In this document: positions 50,036 to 63,722 of the stretch, piece after piece
Position numbering within the stretch: position 1 is the stretch's first letter
Layout of the letters: each line of letters opens with the position of its first letter
DNA from: Ecdyonurus torrentis
Taxonomy: Eukaryota; Arthropoda; Insecta; Ephemeroptera; Heptageniidae
NCBI GenBank assembly: GCA_949318235.1
Contig: OX439136.1
Span: 359,495-423,494 of the forward strand
DNA length: 64,000 nucleotides
Reading direction: 5' to 3'
Program-made: the position numbers and the translations under genes
The notes under the pieces: model-generated
What the model was told of the DNA's origin: nothing
Database searches by the model: none
What the model saw: only the letters and a program-made list of their open reading frames with translations

Positions 50036-50567
50036 AACAATGAAGGTAACAAGTCGTTTGGTTTTTAAAACAATGAAGGAAACAAGTCGTTTGGTTTTTA
50101 AAGACAATGAAGGAAACAAGTCGTTTGGTTTTTAAAAACAATGTAGGAAACAAGTCGTTTGGTTTTTAAAACAATGAAGGTAACAAGTCGTTTGGTTTTT
50201 AAAACAATGAAGGTAACAAGTCGTTTGGTTTTTAAAACAATGAAGGAAACAAGTCGTTTGGTTTTTAAAACAATGAAGGTAACAAGTCGTTTGGTTTTTA
50301 AAACAATGAAGGAAACAAGTCGTTTGGTTTTTAAAACAATGAAGGTAACAAGTCGTTTGGTTTTTAAAACAATGAAGGAAACAAGTCGTTTGGTTTTTAA
50401 AACAATGAAGGTAACAAGTCGTTTGGTTTTTAAAACAATGAAGGAAACAAGTCGTTTGGTTTTTAAAACAATGAAGGTAACAAGTCGTTTGGTTTTTAAA
50501 ACAATGAAGGAAACAAGTCGTTTGGTTTTTAAAACAATGAAGGTAACAAGTCGTTTGGTTTTCCGCA
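50036..50567. repeat. 33-bp tandem array with a 66-bp dimer pattern
   Basis: Unit ACAAGTCGTTTGGTTTTTAA plus AACAATGAAGG. Units alternate GGTAAC and GGAAAC strictly from about 50205 to 50550. Long open frames on both strands follow from the period being a multiple of three. Confidence 0.92.
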
Positions 50568-50582
50568 TCTAAAGGGCACAAG

Positions 50583-50803
50583 TCAAACCTTCACCATTGT
50601 TCCTAATTTTGAAAAATATTTCGATCTATATGCGGGTAGTCCATACTTTGGTCCAGTAGATATTTCGCGAGTTACATCGCGACTGCCCGTGGAGTATATA
50701 AGCGTGAGATTACTCGCGAAATATCTACTGGCCAAAGTATGGACACCCGCATATGGATCGAAATATTTTTCAAAATTAGGAACAATGGTGAAGGTTTCAT
50801 AAC
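50583..50803. mobile_element. Small inverted-repeat element nested in the fold-back
   Basis: AAACCTTCACCATTGTTCCT pairs with AGGAACAATGGTGAAGGTTT. The inner arms share ATTTCGCGAG and CCATACTTTGG. Confidence 0.85.
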
Positions 50804-50942
50804 CGTACAATAATTAGGAAAAAAGTAGATTTTTGTAATTTCGTATATCACTGCGTGTAACGTATGCACAGCGGGAACACAACATATTTAAATTTGGGAG
50901 AATTTGCATCCCGTATCTCTTAATTTTATCGCCACAGAGGTA

Positions 50943-52288
50943 CAGCTCTGGCCAAAAGTTTGAGAACGATTTGAAATGCAACCCGCAACACAAATCATGT
51001 AAACAAGCAAGTTCCCTTTTTCCTGACTATATCGGTGTAGCGATTACGATTATTTTGAGCACAGCCAGGCAACAAGCAAGCAGACGTGCGTCTCTCTTGC
51101 TTGCTTACTGCACTCACCTTTCTAACTTTTCAATATTTCTGATGACTACAAAATAAATTAGTTTTGTTATATGCATGCCTGCTATTTTATGGTAAAATGT
51201 TCTGTCTTTTCTGTTTTTTTGTTAAAATGCTAGGTTTATATTATAATACAATATCAACCTTGGTAAAAATACTATATTATATAGATATGCCAATATTTTT
51301 ATTTATTTATTTTTTTTTTTTTCCATTATTTGAAATATTTTCTTCTTTTTTTAATCAAATAATTAATTTCTACAAATAATCGCTTTCATTTATACTTTGT
51401 GTCTTTGTGTCATTAAATAGTTTGCTATAATTCATTATTTATATGAAAGAACTTTGATTTTATAATTATATATAAAAAAAGGAAAGAGATGATTGTTTAC
51501 GCGGAGGAATAAAAACAATAACAGATGATAAAATTTGAATACAAAATCAAATTCTTTGAAAATTAAATATTATAATTAATAAATATGTTAATTAAAAAAA
51601 ATAGTAAAATAATTTTTTTTTAAATATAGGTCTATCCATTAAATATAAAGTATCATAAATATCATAAACTGTAATCACATAATTGTTGAATATTTTTTTC
51701 ATAAAAAAATTAGTTAGCCTAATTATTTATTATGAAACAACTTTTATTTCATAATTCAAATGACGCCAATAAAGGGATGATTGTTTATGCGGGAGAAAAG
51801 AAGAACAGAAAATAAAATTAAATATGATATCAAATTGTTCAAAAAGTAAATATTATAATTAATGAATAAGTTAATTAAAAAAAGATAAAATAATGAAATA
51901 ATTTTTTTTATTATTATATCCATTAAATATAAATTAGCATAAACATTGTAAACTGTAATCATATAATTATTGAATATTTTTAATAATTTATATATATAAA
52001 AAAAAAATCCTTGCTTCATGTAACGTATATATATAAAAATAAAACTCAAGAAGACAATATTTTGTGAGTTTGATAGGTAAAAATAGAAAGCATCACATTC
52101 TGTGTGTTTGTTTGATCGAAAAACATGATAACAAAACTAGACACAACAGATAGCCAAACTTAAAGAAGGAGGTGAGGGGAAAGATTCACATACTATCGAT
52201 ATAGTCAGGAAAAAAGGAACCTGCATTGATGACTCATCTGTTTTGCCCGATCACTTTCATATCGTTCTCAAACTTTTGGCCAGAGCTG
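50943..52288. mobile_element. Tc1/mariner-type non-autonomous element
   Basis: Ends CAGCTCTGGCCAAAAGTTTG are exactly inverted at CAAACTTTTGGCCAGAGCTG, with TA on both sides (50941-50942, 52289-52290). Subterminal mirrored blocks are TTTTTCCTGACTATATCG and CGATATAGTCAGGAAAAA. The 1.3-kb inside has no transposase and is AT-rich. Confidence 0.88.
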
Positions 52289-53716
52289 TACGTTAACTAA
52301 TGATTTTATATACAAAAAGAAAGGAAATTTTATAAGGAACACGAATATGTATATTTATCTTACAAAATATTGGGTAGCCGCAGAGAAAACTGCAAAAAAC
52401 TCAATGCAACTGCCAAACATTTGGATCGCAAAGCTGTAGCCATGCACGTAGTATCTACAATGTATCTCGGGAACTAGTAGAGATAAATAAGTAAACCTGG
52501 TGTTCATTTTTATTTTTTTCTCAAGAAAATAAGAATAGCATTGGTTTTATTACGCTAGCTTAACAAGGGAAAAAGTTTAGACAGCAGCCTCTGTGAGTTA
52601 AGCATAGTAGCGGCACATTTATGTTACTATAACACATAGCAATAGATCAAAACCTGTATGTAAAATAAATACAGTCTATACATTAGAATCTTTCCTGATG
52701 TTATTATATTATATTTTTCTTATAATTTACAAAATATAAAACATTAAAAAAAACACGATACGAACAACAGTTAAAAAGTTAGAATGTATTATTGTGCCGT
52801 TTCGCTGCAACAAAATACGTTAAAAAAATGCCCATTTTTGTCAAGTTTTGATCAACACGTTTCATAGCTTGCAAGATACAAAATGTACAAACTTGACTCT
52901 AGCAAACTTTTTTTTGCTAACTATATTTCGCATCCTTCTATGTGCGCCATATTAAAATCGGTCAATAAATTCAATAAAAATGTAGCGTGTAAATAGGCGT
53001 CTAAAATTTAAAGTTTTTCAATTCTGACCGCTCCAGAAAATCCATAATATTTTAATCATACCATTTAATATATCAGGATTATTTATTTTTTTGCGCTCTA
53101 CACGGTGGTTGTCTTTAAAATATCGTCAGTGTAAGCCAAACTTTTTTAATATCCGAAAAACAATTTTAAGAGGGGGTGAAAGAAGATGGTACTTTTCTTT
53201 GTTTTTGAAACCAAATAACTTTTTGTCTTCAATTTTGATACACTTGGTAAACTTGTATACAAGTTTTTAAGTTGATTTCACGTTTAAAATCACGCATCTG
53301 AAGTTAGTTTCTCGATATCTTTATTTTTGATGTCAAGACGCCACTTTCAAAATTTTGACTCGTGAAAACGACTCAATAGTTGAAAGAATAAATGAAATAA
53401 AATGCTTATGAAAGTGCAATGTTAATAATTTTGCATGCAAAATTAACTGATATTTTTATTTTTTAAATATTTGCGCCGTATTTGGTAGAAAAATGTTAAA
53501 AAATACGAAAATATAAGCCAAATCAAAAATTTCCAATGTTGTTTATTGGTGAAAATTGACTTGTGCCCTTTAGATGCGGAAAACCAAACGACTTGTTTCC
53601 TTCATTGTTATGACAACCAAACGACTTGTTTCCTTCATTGTTTTAAAAACCAAACGTCTTGTTACCTTCATTGTTTCAACAATCAAATGACTTGTACCCT
53701 CCTTGCGCAACCGCAA

Positions 53717-53720
<4 letters not shown>

Positions 53721-53789
<69 letters not shown>

Positions 53790-53806
53790 CATATACATAT
53801 ATATAT
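53721..53806. repeat. (TA)n microsatellite
   Basis: It separates two fold-backs and has a TATTAATACATATACA break. Confidence 0.92.
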
Positions 53807-54402
<596 letters not shown>

Positions 54403-55745
54403 TATATATGAGGGATTTCACGAGAATGGGACAACTACTGCACTGGAAAAAAAAGTTCTCCGATCTAGATGAAAATTATATCAGGGATAGATATAAGAGA
54501 CCTAAGAAACATGCTGACATATTTTTGTAAATAACTGGTTATTATGGGAAATATGGCATTTTAAATATTGCCCATTTTGCGTAAAATGATGATTTAAGGG
54601 GAAATTTGGTACACGTCCTGCTTCTGATTCAATGACTGAAAATTAAAATTTCTTTTTGCATTAGACTTCATATGTTATGTAGTTAACGTAAATATTTTGA
54701 AATCCAAAATTTTCAAAAAACTGAACTTTCCAGAAATTTTTGAAAAAAAGTAGGAAAAATAAAAAAAGATAAAAACTTGGTACTCACAATTTTCCCTTTT
54801 TAAACCGGAGGATATTAATGTAATTTTGCAGTGAAGTACTCCTAATAGTGTTCTAACTAAAATTATTAGAATCAAAAAAAATCGCACAATCAATACTGCA
54901 AAATCAATGTCTCAAAAACCGAAAATCGGTAAAAATGGTCATTTTGTGCGTTAATTTTGCCCATGTTACCGATTGAAATTGAAAATTTTATATAAGGTTC
55001 TGATAGCTCATTATCTGCCTAATAAAAGCAAAAAATAAAAAATGTGTGTATTGAGCGGCATAAATATGTCTAAAAACGCGCACCGCCTAAAGCACTAATT
55101 GAGAGGGGGCGAGGCTGTTTTTTTCGATTCACACCACAATGCCGTTTATTGAAAATTTAAAAAAAAAAAAATTTAACATCGGGTTGTAAAATGGATGTGA
55201 CTTATTCCTTGCTATTTCCCGGGGCTGTTTACTCACTCTCCTAGAATCTTCTGAAAAAAATATATGTTGTTCGAGGACTCATAATGACTACAAAAATCAA
55301 GTTATAGATCAATCTGATAAATTTTCGAATTTTGGGAGCACTTTTAAAAAAGTCATATTGGTCGCACCAAAAGTATGAGGACGTTTTTTAACGTTTTTGA
55401 AGGCACTTTTCTCTGTGAATAGAGATTGCATGCCGTCATTTGTATTTTTTGTGCATTGTATGCTGTTATGAGAGTAAACTGGCGTGATTTAAGTGTTTTT
55501 TAAAAGTACAATTTTTCATAAAAAAATCCCCAAAGTGGCCCGCGGGACGATTTTTTCGACTTTCAAATTTGCTATAACTGACTTATATTTTAATATTTTT
55601 TCAACAAATTTAAATCACAGTTAAACGAGTGTATTAGCAAGCATACTGAGCATAAAAAATATTTCTATACTAAAAACTATCCTGGTGGGTGGGGGGGGGG
55701 GGTCCCGAACTTGGCACCAACCCGAAAAGGTGGGTCTGTAAAACC

Positions 55746-58315
55746 CAAGGGCGGATCTAGGAATTTGGTTTGGGGGGGCGATACCAGGGAAACTTTTGCA
55801 GTGTGGGGATTGGGGCAAGGGGAAGCCCGCCGCAGGCGAAAATTTTTAGGGACACGCCCCTTTTTGGGAAAAACACAAAATTAGTATACTTGAGAAAATA
55901 ATATTAAAATTATTTTAGTTTAATTTTTTATTTTTTTATCATGTTTTTTTCCACCCTTATTTAATGACATTGGAAAATATGTGCAAATTGTTAATTGAAA
56001 CCATAAAAAAAATTGAATACTGCTTTTTTTTTCTTCTTTTTTTTTTGTTTTTTTTTTTCGTATTTCATATTTTTGAAATTCCAAATCTATGTTTTAAATT
56101 TTATCTTATTACAGAGAGTAACCACAAGAGTTTTATATGCTTAATAAACGATTAGCAAGTTGTTATATTTTAAATGACAAAAATATTTCACCTCAACTTT
56201 GAGCTCATTTTTCACCATTCATCATTTATTCACCATTCATCATTCATTCACCTGAATTTTCACCTCAAAATTGAGCTCATATAAGAATAAAATTTTTTTA
56301 TTAAAAAAGTTTTATCCATAGCGCCTAATTTTTATCATGCAACTGAAATTTTTGCATAACCTTTTTAATTGAGACGGAATTTGTCACCTATACAGAATTT
56401 TAAGAACCTTATAAAATAATAAGACTTTTGAACAAATTGGATCAAAACAATAAACATAAAATTATAAAAGCAAGAACATGAAACATTAAATTAAATGGAG
56501 CTCATCGTGGTTTAGCGCGCGGAAAAAGCTAAGAGTCCCCTAATTAAACATTACACTGATGAGGAAAAACACGTATTTTGCGATTTTTGAGAAACTACTC
56601 CACCGCGCGATCCTGGAGAAATTAGACATACTTTTGTATGTGTTTTTAGATATACAATATATCAATGTCCAAGAATTTTTTAACCCAATAGCCTTTAATC
56701 TGTGATCATGAATAAGATTTATAAAAATAATAATAAATAAAAAATAAAACGCAGAACTCCTTGAAAAGTTCAAATTTATTTATTTTAAGGAGTTCGTTTC
56801 TTATAAGCAGTGGTCCATTCTTGTTATTTTTTGCTAAATTTTCCGTAACAAATTGGTTTATTAGGGAGGGATGCGGGGGGGGGGGGGCGAAGAAAGTAAA
56901 ATAATTATAAGGTACTATACTTTGCAGTGGTGTATTTTTATTGTTATCATTTTTATTAAGTTCAGGTTGTTGCGTACCCAAAAATGAAATTAAAACAATT
57001 GTATCTCAAAAACTATCGTCACAATTGAACAGAGCATCAAAGTGTTGGAAAATCTCCTTTTGTTAATGCGAATTTACTGTGGTTTAAGAAAATACTAAAG
57101 ATAAACTTTTATCGAAAAATAACTTTCATATTTTTTCCAGAACGCATTTGCCGAGAAAAAAAAATTACAAATTGGCCCATTTTAAATATTTAATATATGC
57201 AATCTTCAATATTTTTTTCTTTGTAAAAATGTTGTTAAATTTGTTTTAAATCTTAAATTCATTAAAAAAATAGATCTGCAGATTACGCTGGTATTTTGTT
57301 GAGAAGTGGATCAATTTAATTTTGCACACGGTGAGCTTGAAATTTCGTATCTATACACGCTTAAGGGGTAGAGTACTCTAGAAGGGGGGAGTATACGCGA
57401 TCCAGCAGAATTTTTAAAGCTCTTTCATTGGTTGTTGAAATCGAAAATTTAAATCTGATTGGCTGGCATGCCCAAAATTTCATTGTTGTCAGTCAATGTT
57501 ATTTAAATGGGGGTTTTTTGGTTCTGAAAATGAACGTAAGTAATGGGAAAAAATTAGATTTTGAACACTCATAAAATTTTACCAAAACGTTGTCACATTA
57601 TGAAACTTTCACAGATGAAACTTTATTATTTGGCCAAAAAACTAACATAAATTCAAAAGTCGTAATAATTCGCAAATACCGTTATTTACTGGTTTATTTT
57701 TGTTCTCTTTTTCGTGAACGCTGTAGTTTTCAAGCAAGCACAAGATTTTTGAGTTTGTTTACATTTTATTTTTCATTGTTGGAGCGCATTAGCCAATGAG
57801 CGTTGAGTATTGAGTTTCAAAATATGATATTTTTAAAGCCTAACAAAATTTAATTTTTAGTAAACTGAGGGTTTTGAAATTTTAGACAAAAAATCGCCAT
57901 AAAATGAAGTTAGTTTTGTGAAAATTTCAATGCTTTAACTTCCTTCGTTCAATAGTTATGACGTTTCAAAATCGCGATTTTTCCCATTACTTACGCGATT
58001 TTTCGTGATCAAAATACCCCAACTAAGGGTGCGCGTATACTCCCCCTTCTAGAGTACTCTATTAAGGGGGTTTATTTGCGAAAGATTTAATTTGAGCTGA
58101 AACTTGGAGTTTAGAGAATTAATGTTCTTTGGATCATTTAAGCTAAAAAAATGTCATAATTGAGTGTTACGACAAAAATGCTACCCTAAAGTACGGCCTT
58201 AAAAAATAAAATGAATCATGTATTATAGGTAAAAAAGAAATGCATTGTAGCTGCGATTTTTAATTCATTTTTTTGGAGATCATCTTTATTTCCTTTCCTT
58301 TCCTTTCCTTTCCTT

Positions 58316-58351
<36 letters not shown>

Positions 58352-58456
58352 TTCTTTCTCTTTTTTTCCTCTTTTTTCCCCTTTTTTTCCGCCCACGTGG
58401 ACCGTTTGGGGGAGGGGGGCGATCGCCCCCCTCGCCTCCCCCTGGATCCGCCCTTG
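55746..58456. mobile_element. hAT-like element inserted in the left arm
   Basis: Ends are CAAGGGCGGATCTAGG and CCTGGATCCGCCCTTG. The flanks are a perfect 8-bp duplication GTAAAACC (55738-55745 and 58457-58464). The opposite arm near 61548-61560 shows the empty site with one copy of GTAAAACC (inverted). There is no transposase; the inside is AT-rich with poly-T and the nested element at 57370-58060. Confidence 0.9.
57370..58060. mobile_element. Mutator-like element, compact copy
   Basis: 691 bp with ends AGAGTACTCTAGAAGGGGGG, inverted at the right. Flanks CTTAAGGGG / ATTAAGGGG give an 8-of-9 match duplication. It is inverted relative to the long copy at 26092-31143. Confidence 0.85.
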
Positions 58457-59912
58457 GTAAAACCGCAAATATAAAAAGGTCGCTACAAACATTTTTTCTC
58501 AATTTTGATGGAAAAGTGTAGCCTAGGATGTAAGAAAAATGCTATTATGGTAGACTACTTAATGTATATAATTTTGTTTTGAGTATTTTTTACGCAAAGT
58601 TGAAAATTGTGATTTTTTTACCTTTTTACGTGCATTACGGAGACACCTCAAATAGGTTTTAAATAAATGTTTGAACTTTTTCTTTTGCACATTTGACTCA
58701 AATTAAACGATGAAGTGTGTGCAATTATATAAACAAAAAATGAAGTCGTAAAAGTGCTGCTCAATGATAAAAAAAATCTGAAAATTGTAGCATGAAATAA
58801 AAAATATCGATTAAAACTCATATTACAGATAATGTTATTTTTTATACCATTGTAAGAGTGCTAAATGTTATCAAAAAGTTATAATAGCATATAAATAAAG
58901 AGGTGCCGAAATAGCTGAGATCACGTGGTATCAGGGGGTGGGGGTAATGACGGGCGATTTAATTTAACTTTCGTAACAGTAATTTTTATTTATGATGTTA
59001 GATTTTTATAACCCAATTTGAAACGTACTATGTCCAAATTAAATATTTTATGTTGTACAGGATATTGGACAAGTGACTTAAGTTAATTTGACATAATAAG
59101 GATGAAAATTTGAAACGAGCTTTTTGAGATATGATTTGTACTGTAAAAATTTGTAGCATTTCTTGCTGGCCATCACGGACTATTTTTTTTTTTTTTTTTT
59201 TTTTAGAGTTTTGGGTTTTATTATAAAAATTATGTGATTTTAATTACAATTAGAGAGATAGAAAGAAGAAAGAGAGAGAGAGAGAGAACAAGAAAAAAGC
59301 AAGACACTGATAACATGTAAAATTGGTGTAATTTTTTATTGTTTTTAAATTTTAAGACTACTTTTTGCAAGTTTGTTGTGATTCCTAGATGCAAGAGAAC
59401 TAGAACATTAAAAATTAGAAGTGGTATAAATGACAAGTGCATTTTAATCAATTGGATTTTCAGTTCCTGCCTGGGTATATTTTATTATTATTATTGATTC
59501 TATTGATTCTGTCAGAATTCAAAAAAATAATTGTAAAGCTCAAAATTTTAAATTTGTAATTATTTATATAATAAAACATTTTATAGTGCATAATAAATAT
59601 AAAATTGCGTTGCTAATCAAAATATTCGATTCTCGGTTCGGCTCAACTATTTTTTTCTTATTCGTTGTCACCTTATATGGGACGTTAATATTCTATATAG
59701 GATAATACAGGGTGTCTATAAAGTCCTTGAGGGTGTTTAGGCGTTAATAAAAGACATAAGGCTTAATATAAAATAAACTTTTTATGCATCAAATTAAAGC
59801 TTAGATTTTTATAATTTTGAAAAACTAAACGGTTTTAAAATCAAATTATTATTAACTCTTTTACAGGAGAAAAAGCAAAATGTTTGGTTTTGTCAAAAAA
59901 AAAATTGCTGTT

Positions 59913-60319
59913 TTACGATTTTTTTTTTTTTTTTTTTTTTGAAACCTTGCAATATGTTATCTGTACGTGGGCATGGTTTGTTGCACGACAGACTTCCAGA
60001 TGAATCCCTAGCTTGCGCCACACATTATGGAGCATTTTCGGTGTTTTGGACTGAATGGCGGCGGTGATATCCTCTGCTTCAGCTTTAGCACGTAGCACGC
60101 CAGTCACTGGTGTTTTTGAAATCTTAATCCTTGACGTAGCCCCAGAGGAAAAAAATCTGAGGAAAGGGGGGGGGGGGGGCTGAGGTTAGATGATATTGCG
60201 GCCCATTCCATAGGTCCATCTCGACAAAGCCATCTACCTGGAATTTTTTTATTCAGCCTGTCTCTGACATTATGTGCCCAATGTGGTGGATCACTGTTTT
60301 TGTTCGAAGATAAGATCAT
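59913..60319 (-). pseudogene. Mariner-type transposase 3' end, decayed (left half)
   Basis: Two overlapping frames read DPPHWAHNVRDRLNKKIPGR, then GPMEWAAISSNLSP, and after a frame break AIQSKTPKMLHNVWRKLG and VCRATNHAHVQI. The PPHW..V...LN....GRW pattern and the final CRATNxAHV motif are typical of the C-terminal part of insect mariner/Tc1-type DDE transposases. The N-terminus and first catalytic Asp are absent. A poly-C run and a frameshift break it. Confidence 0.75.
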
Positions 60320-60439
60320 GACCCCAATATTCCAGCAAACTGGGTTTTTCGAGATAAACCTATGGCATGGGCCGCTATATCACCTAAACTCGTCCCCCCC
60401 CCTTCCCTCAGATTTTATTCCTAAGGAGATACCTCAAGG

Positions 60440-60615
60440 ATTACGATTTCAAAAACACCAGTGACTGACGTGCTACGTGCTAAAGCTGAAGCAGAGGATA
60501 TCACCGCCGCCATCCAGTCCATCACACCGAAAATGCTCCATAATGTGTGGCGCAAGCTAGGGGTTCATCTGGACATCTTTTGTGCAAAAAACCATGCCTA
60601 CGTAAAGATACCATA
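60440..60615 (+). pseudogene. Mariner-type transposase 3' end, decayed (right half)
   Basis: This is the mirror copy of the left relic; it reads AKAEAEDITAAIQSITPKML then HNVWRKLGVHLD and ends in NHAYVKI. The matching PPHW region is present only as a degraded sequence near 60300-60400. It differs from the left copy at several residues, so the halves have diverged since duplication. Confidence 0.65.
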
Positions 60616-60619
60616 GTGC

Positions 60620-60725
60620 ATGGTTTCAAAAAAAAAAAAAAAAAAAAAACGAAAAAAAAAAAAAAAAAAACGAAAAAAAAAAAAAAAACGAAAAAAAAAA
60701 AAAAACGAAAAAAAGCAAATTTTTT
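60620..60725. repeat. Poly-A runs broken by CG
   Basis: A(18-20) blocks separated by CG, decreasing in length. The mirror side has only one poly-T run at about 59922-59940. Confidence 0.9.
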
Positions 60726-63383
60726 TTTTTACAAAACCTAACTTTTTGCTTTTTTTTCCTGTAAAAAATTTAATAATAATTTGTTTTTAAAACCGTTTAT
60801 CTCTTCAAAATTGTAAAAATCTAAGCTTTAATTTGATGTATAAAAAGTTTATTTTATGTTAAGTCTGATGTCTTTTATTAACGCCTAAACAACCTCAAGG
60901 ACTTTATAGACACCCTGTATATTACTCAATTGATACTGCATTGAATAGTTTCTAAATTATAGTGAACACATTTTTTGTTTCTAGGAACATAATAATATTT
61001 AGTAACATCGAAACTATCATGTTATGTAGTATTTTATTTACTACAGCATAAATTATGTAATATTGTGTAAATATTGTTACATTGGGCTAGCATAAATCAC
61101 TGATTTATTTGTCTTCATAAAAGCATAAAATAAAAAATATTTCATTGGAGCATTTTTTTTTAAATTTTTTTCAAATTAAGCCATAAAAATCTAACATCAA
61201 AAATAAAAATTACTTTTACAAAAGTTACGTTAGGTCGCCGGTCCCTACCCCCACCCCCTGATACCACGTGATCTCAGCTATTTCCGCACCTCTTTATTTA
61301 TATGCTATTATAACTTTTGGATAACATTTAGCGCTCTTACAATGGTATAAAAAATAACATATCTGTAATATGATTTTTAATCGATTTTTTTCATGTCTTG
61401 CTACAATTTTCAACTTGGCGTTAAAAATACTCAAAACAAAATTATATACATTAAGTAGTCTACCATAATAGCATTTTTCTTACATCCTAGGCTACACTTT
61501 TCCATCAAAATTAAGAAAAAATGTTTGTAGCGACCTTTTTATTTCTGCGGTTTTACATACCCACCTTTTCGGGTTGGTAACAAGTTCGGGAACCCCCCCA
61601 CCCCCCCCAAAGATAGTTTTTAGTATAAAAATATTTTTTCTGCTCAGTATGCTTGCTAATACACTCTTTTAACTCTGATTTAAATTTGTTGAAAAAATAT
61701 TGAAATTTAAGTCAGTTATAGCAAAATAGAAAGTCGAAAAAATCGTCCCGTGGGCCACTTTGGGGATTTTTTTTTATGAAAAACTGTACTTTTAAAAAAC
61801 ACTTAAATCACGCCAGTTTACTCTCATAACAGCATACAATGCACAAAAAATACAAATGACGGCATGCAATGTACATTTACAGAGAAAAGTGCCTTCAAAA
61901 ACGTTAAAAAACGTCCTCATACTTTTGGTGCGACCAATATGACTTTTTTAAAAGTGCTCCCAAAATTCCAAAAATTATAAGATTGATCTATAACTTAAAT
62001 TTTTTAGTCATAATGAGTTAGTGAATAACATATATTTTTTTCAGAAGATTCTAGGAGGGTGAGTAGACAGCCCCGGGAAATAGCAAGGAATAAGTCATAT
62101 GGTTAATTTTGCTTTAACCTCACAAATGTTCTAAATTTCTGTATTGTTTGAAAAAAATATTTTACACCATCTTTTTATAAACATAAATTTATAAAATGGA
62201 TATTTTTTAGATATATTTATTTCTCATAAGACAAAAGCACATATTATACTTAATTACAATACAGAATATATATAAGAAAATATAAGGTATATAATTGAAG
62301 ATATTAAAAACTTTTTTATACGCTAAATAAACAAGAATAATAATCAATTTGTGTTTTATAGGATTTCTTAATATTAATTTTAAAAAAGGAGGGATTAACG
62401 CTGCTGAAATATACACCGAATAACATTATTATGTTATATCGGCCAAATAAATTATTTTTTGTATAATTTTTTTATATAATAAAATATTTTTAGATAATAT
62501 TCAATTTTTTTTATTATTTTGGTTGCATAGCGCTGTGGTGTGAATGGAAAAAAACAGCCACGCCCCCCTCTAAATTAGTGCTTTAGGCGGTGCGTGTTTT
62601 TAGACATATGCCGCTCAATTCACAAATTTTTTATTTTTTGCTTTTATTAGGCAGATAATAAGCTATCAGAAACTTATATAAAATTTTCAAAAATGAATCG
62701 GTAACATGGGCAAAATTAGCGCACGAAATGACCATTTTTAACGATTTTCGGTTTTTGAGACATTGATTTTGCCGTATTGATTGTGCGATTTTTTTTTATT
62801 CTAATAATTTTAGTTAGAACACTATTAGGAGTACTTCACTGCAAAGTAACATTAATATCCTCCGGTTTAAAGTGGGAAAATTGTGAGTACCAAGTTTCAA
62901 CTTTTTTTATTTCTCCTACTTTTTTTCAAAAAATTCGGAAAAATTCAGTTTTTTGGAAATTTTTCATTTCAAAATTTTTACGTTAACTACATATCATATG
63001 AAGTCTAATGCAAAAAGAATTTTTAATTTTCAGTCGTTGAATCAGAAGCAGGACGTGTACCAAATGTCCCATTAAATCATCATTTTACGCAAAATGGGCA
63101 ATATTCAAAATGCCATATTTCTCACAATAACCATTATTTTCAAAAATAAGTCAGCATGTCTCTTAGGTCTCTTATATCTATCCCTGATTTAATTTTCATC
63201 TAGATCGGAGAACTTTTTTTTTTGCCAGTGCCGTAGTTGTCCCATTCTCGTGAAATCCCTCATATATATTTTTTTTCATTAAGTATTATAGTTTTTTATT
63301 TTAAATTTATACTACAATTTAGCAACATGTGTTACAAATATTAAAAAAAATAGTGATTGTAAGGTCATTTAATTAGTATAATG

Positions 63384-63722
63384 TAGAGCTGTAAAATACT
63401 CGAAATATTTTTAGCCCGGGCTGAAATTTTTTAGCCCGATTGGAATATATTTGAAAGAGCTTATTTTGCTTGATAGAATATTAAAAATGCCATTTTAAAC
63501 AAAAATTACAAACATTTTTTACTTTGCTTTCTTCAAAAATTGTAATTTAGCTCGATTTATTTTTAAAAGCTCGTTTTTTTCACGAGTCATTTACGAGCTG
63601 AACTCGGAAAAGCTCGTTTTCGAGCTAAAAGCTCGAAACCCGGGTTTACCATTTTCAAAAAAACGAGCACCCAAGATTTTGGCACGAGCGGGTGCTTGAA
63701 CCGGTTTAAATTTTCAGCTCTA
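63384..63722. mobile_element. hAT MITE
   Basis: TAGAGCTGTAAAATACTCG at the left, AAATTTTCAGCTCTA at the right. Flanks GTATAATG and GTATTATG match at 7 of 8 positions. The inside holds GCCCGGGCT and GAGCTCG-like repeats of TGAGCT/AGCTCG. Bases 63731-64000 show nothing recognised. Confidence 0.82.

Larger units (their letters stand above)
49991..53720. mobile_element. Fold-back, family 9, with nested elements
   Basis: The end CGTTGCGGTTGCTCAAGGAG is mirrored by CTCCTTGCGCAACCGCAACG. The arms carry a 33-bp tandem unit (about 16 copies left, about 4 right). Between lie a 220-bp inverted repeat (50583-50803) and a Tc1-like MITE (50943-52288). Bases 52291-53545 are AT-rich with nothing else recognised. 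Confidence 0.82.
59706..60920. mobile_element. Mariner-like inverted duplication at the centre of the 8.9-kb palindrome
   Basis: Ends TACAGGGTGTCTATAAAGTC are mirrored at the right as GACTTTATAGACACCCTGTA. Both halves contain the 3' end of the same transposase gene in opposite directions, then poly-A/T tracts. The centre is near 60310. Confidence 0.82.

Noticed and set aside
50036..50567. CRISPR-like array
   Set aside because: Units are contiguous without unique spacers, and the region is clearly from an animal genome.
50098..50581. About 150-residue repeat protein on either strand
   Set aside because: The 33-bp unit is a multiple of three, so all frames without a stop stay open; the array is part of a fold-back arm.
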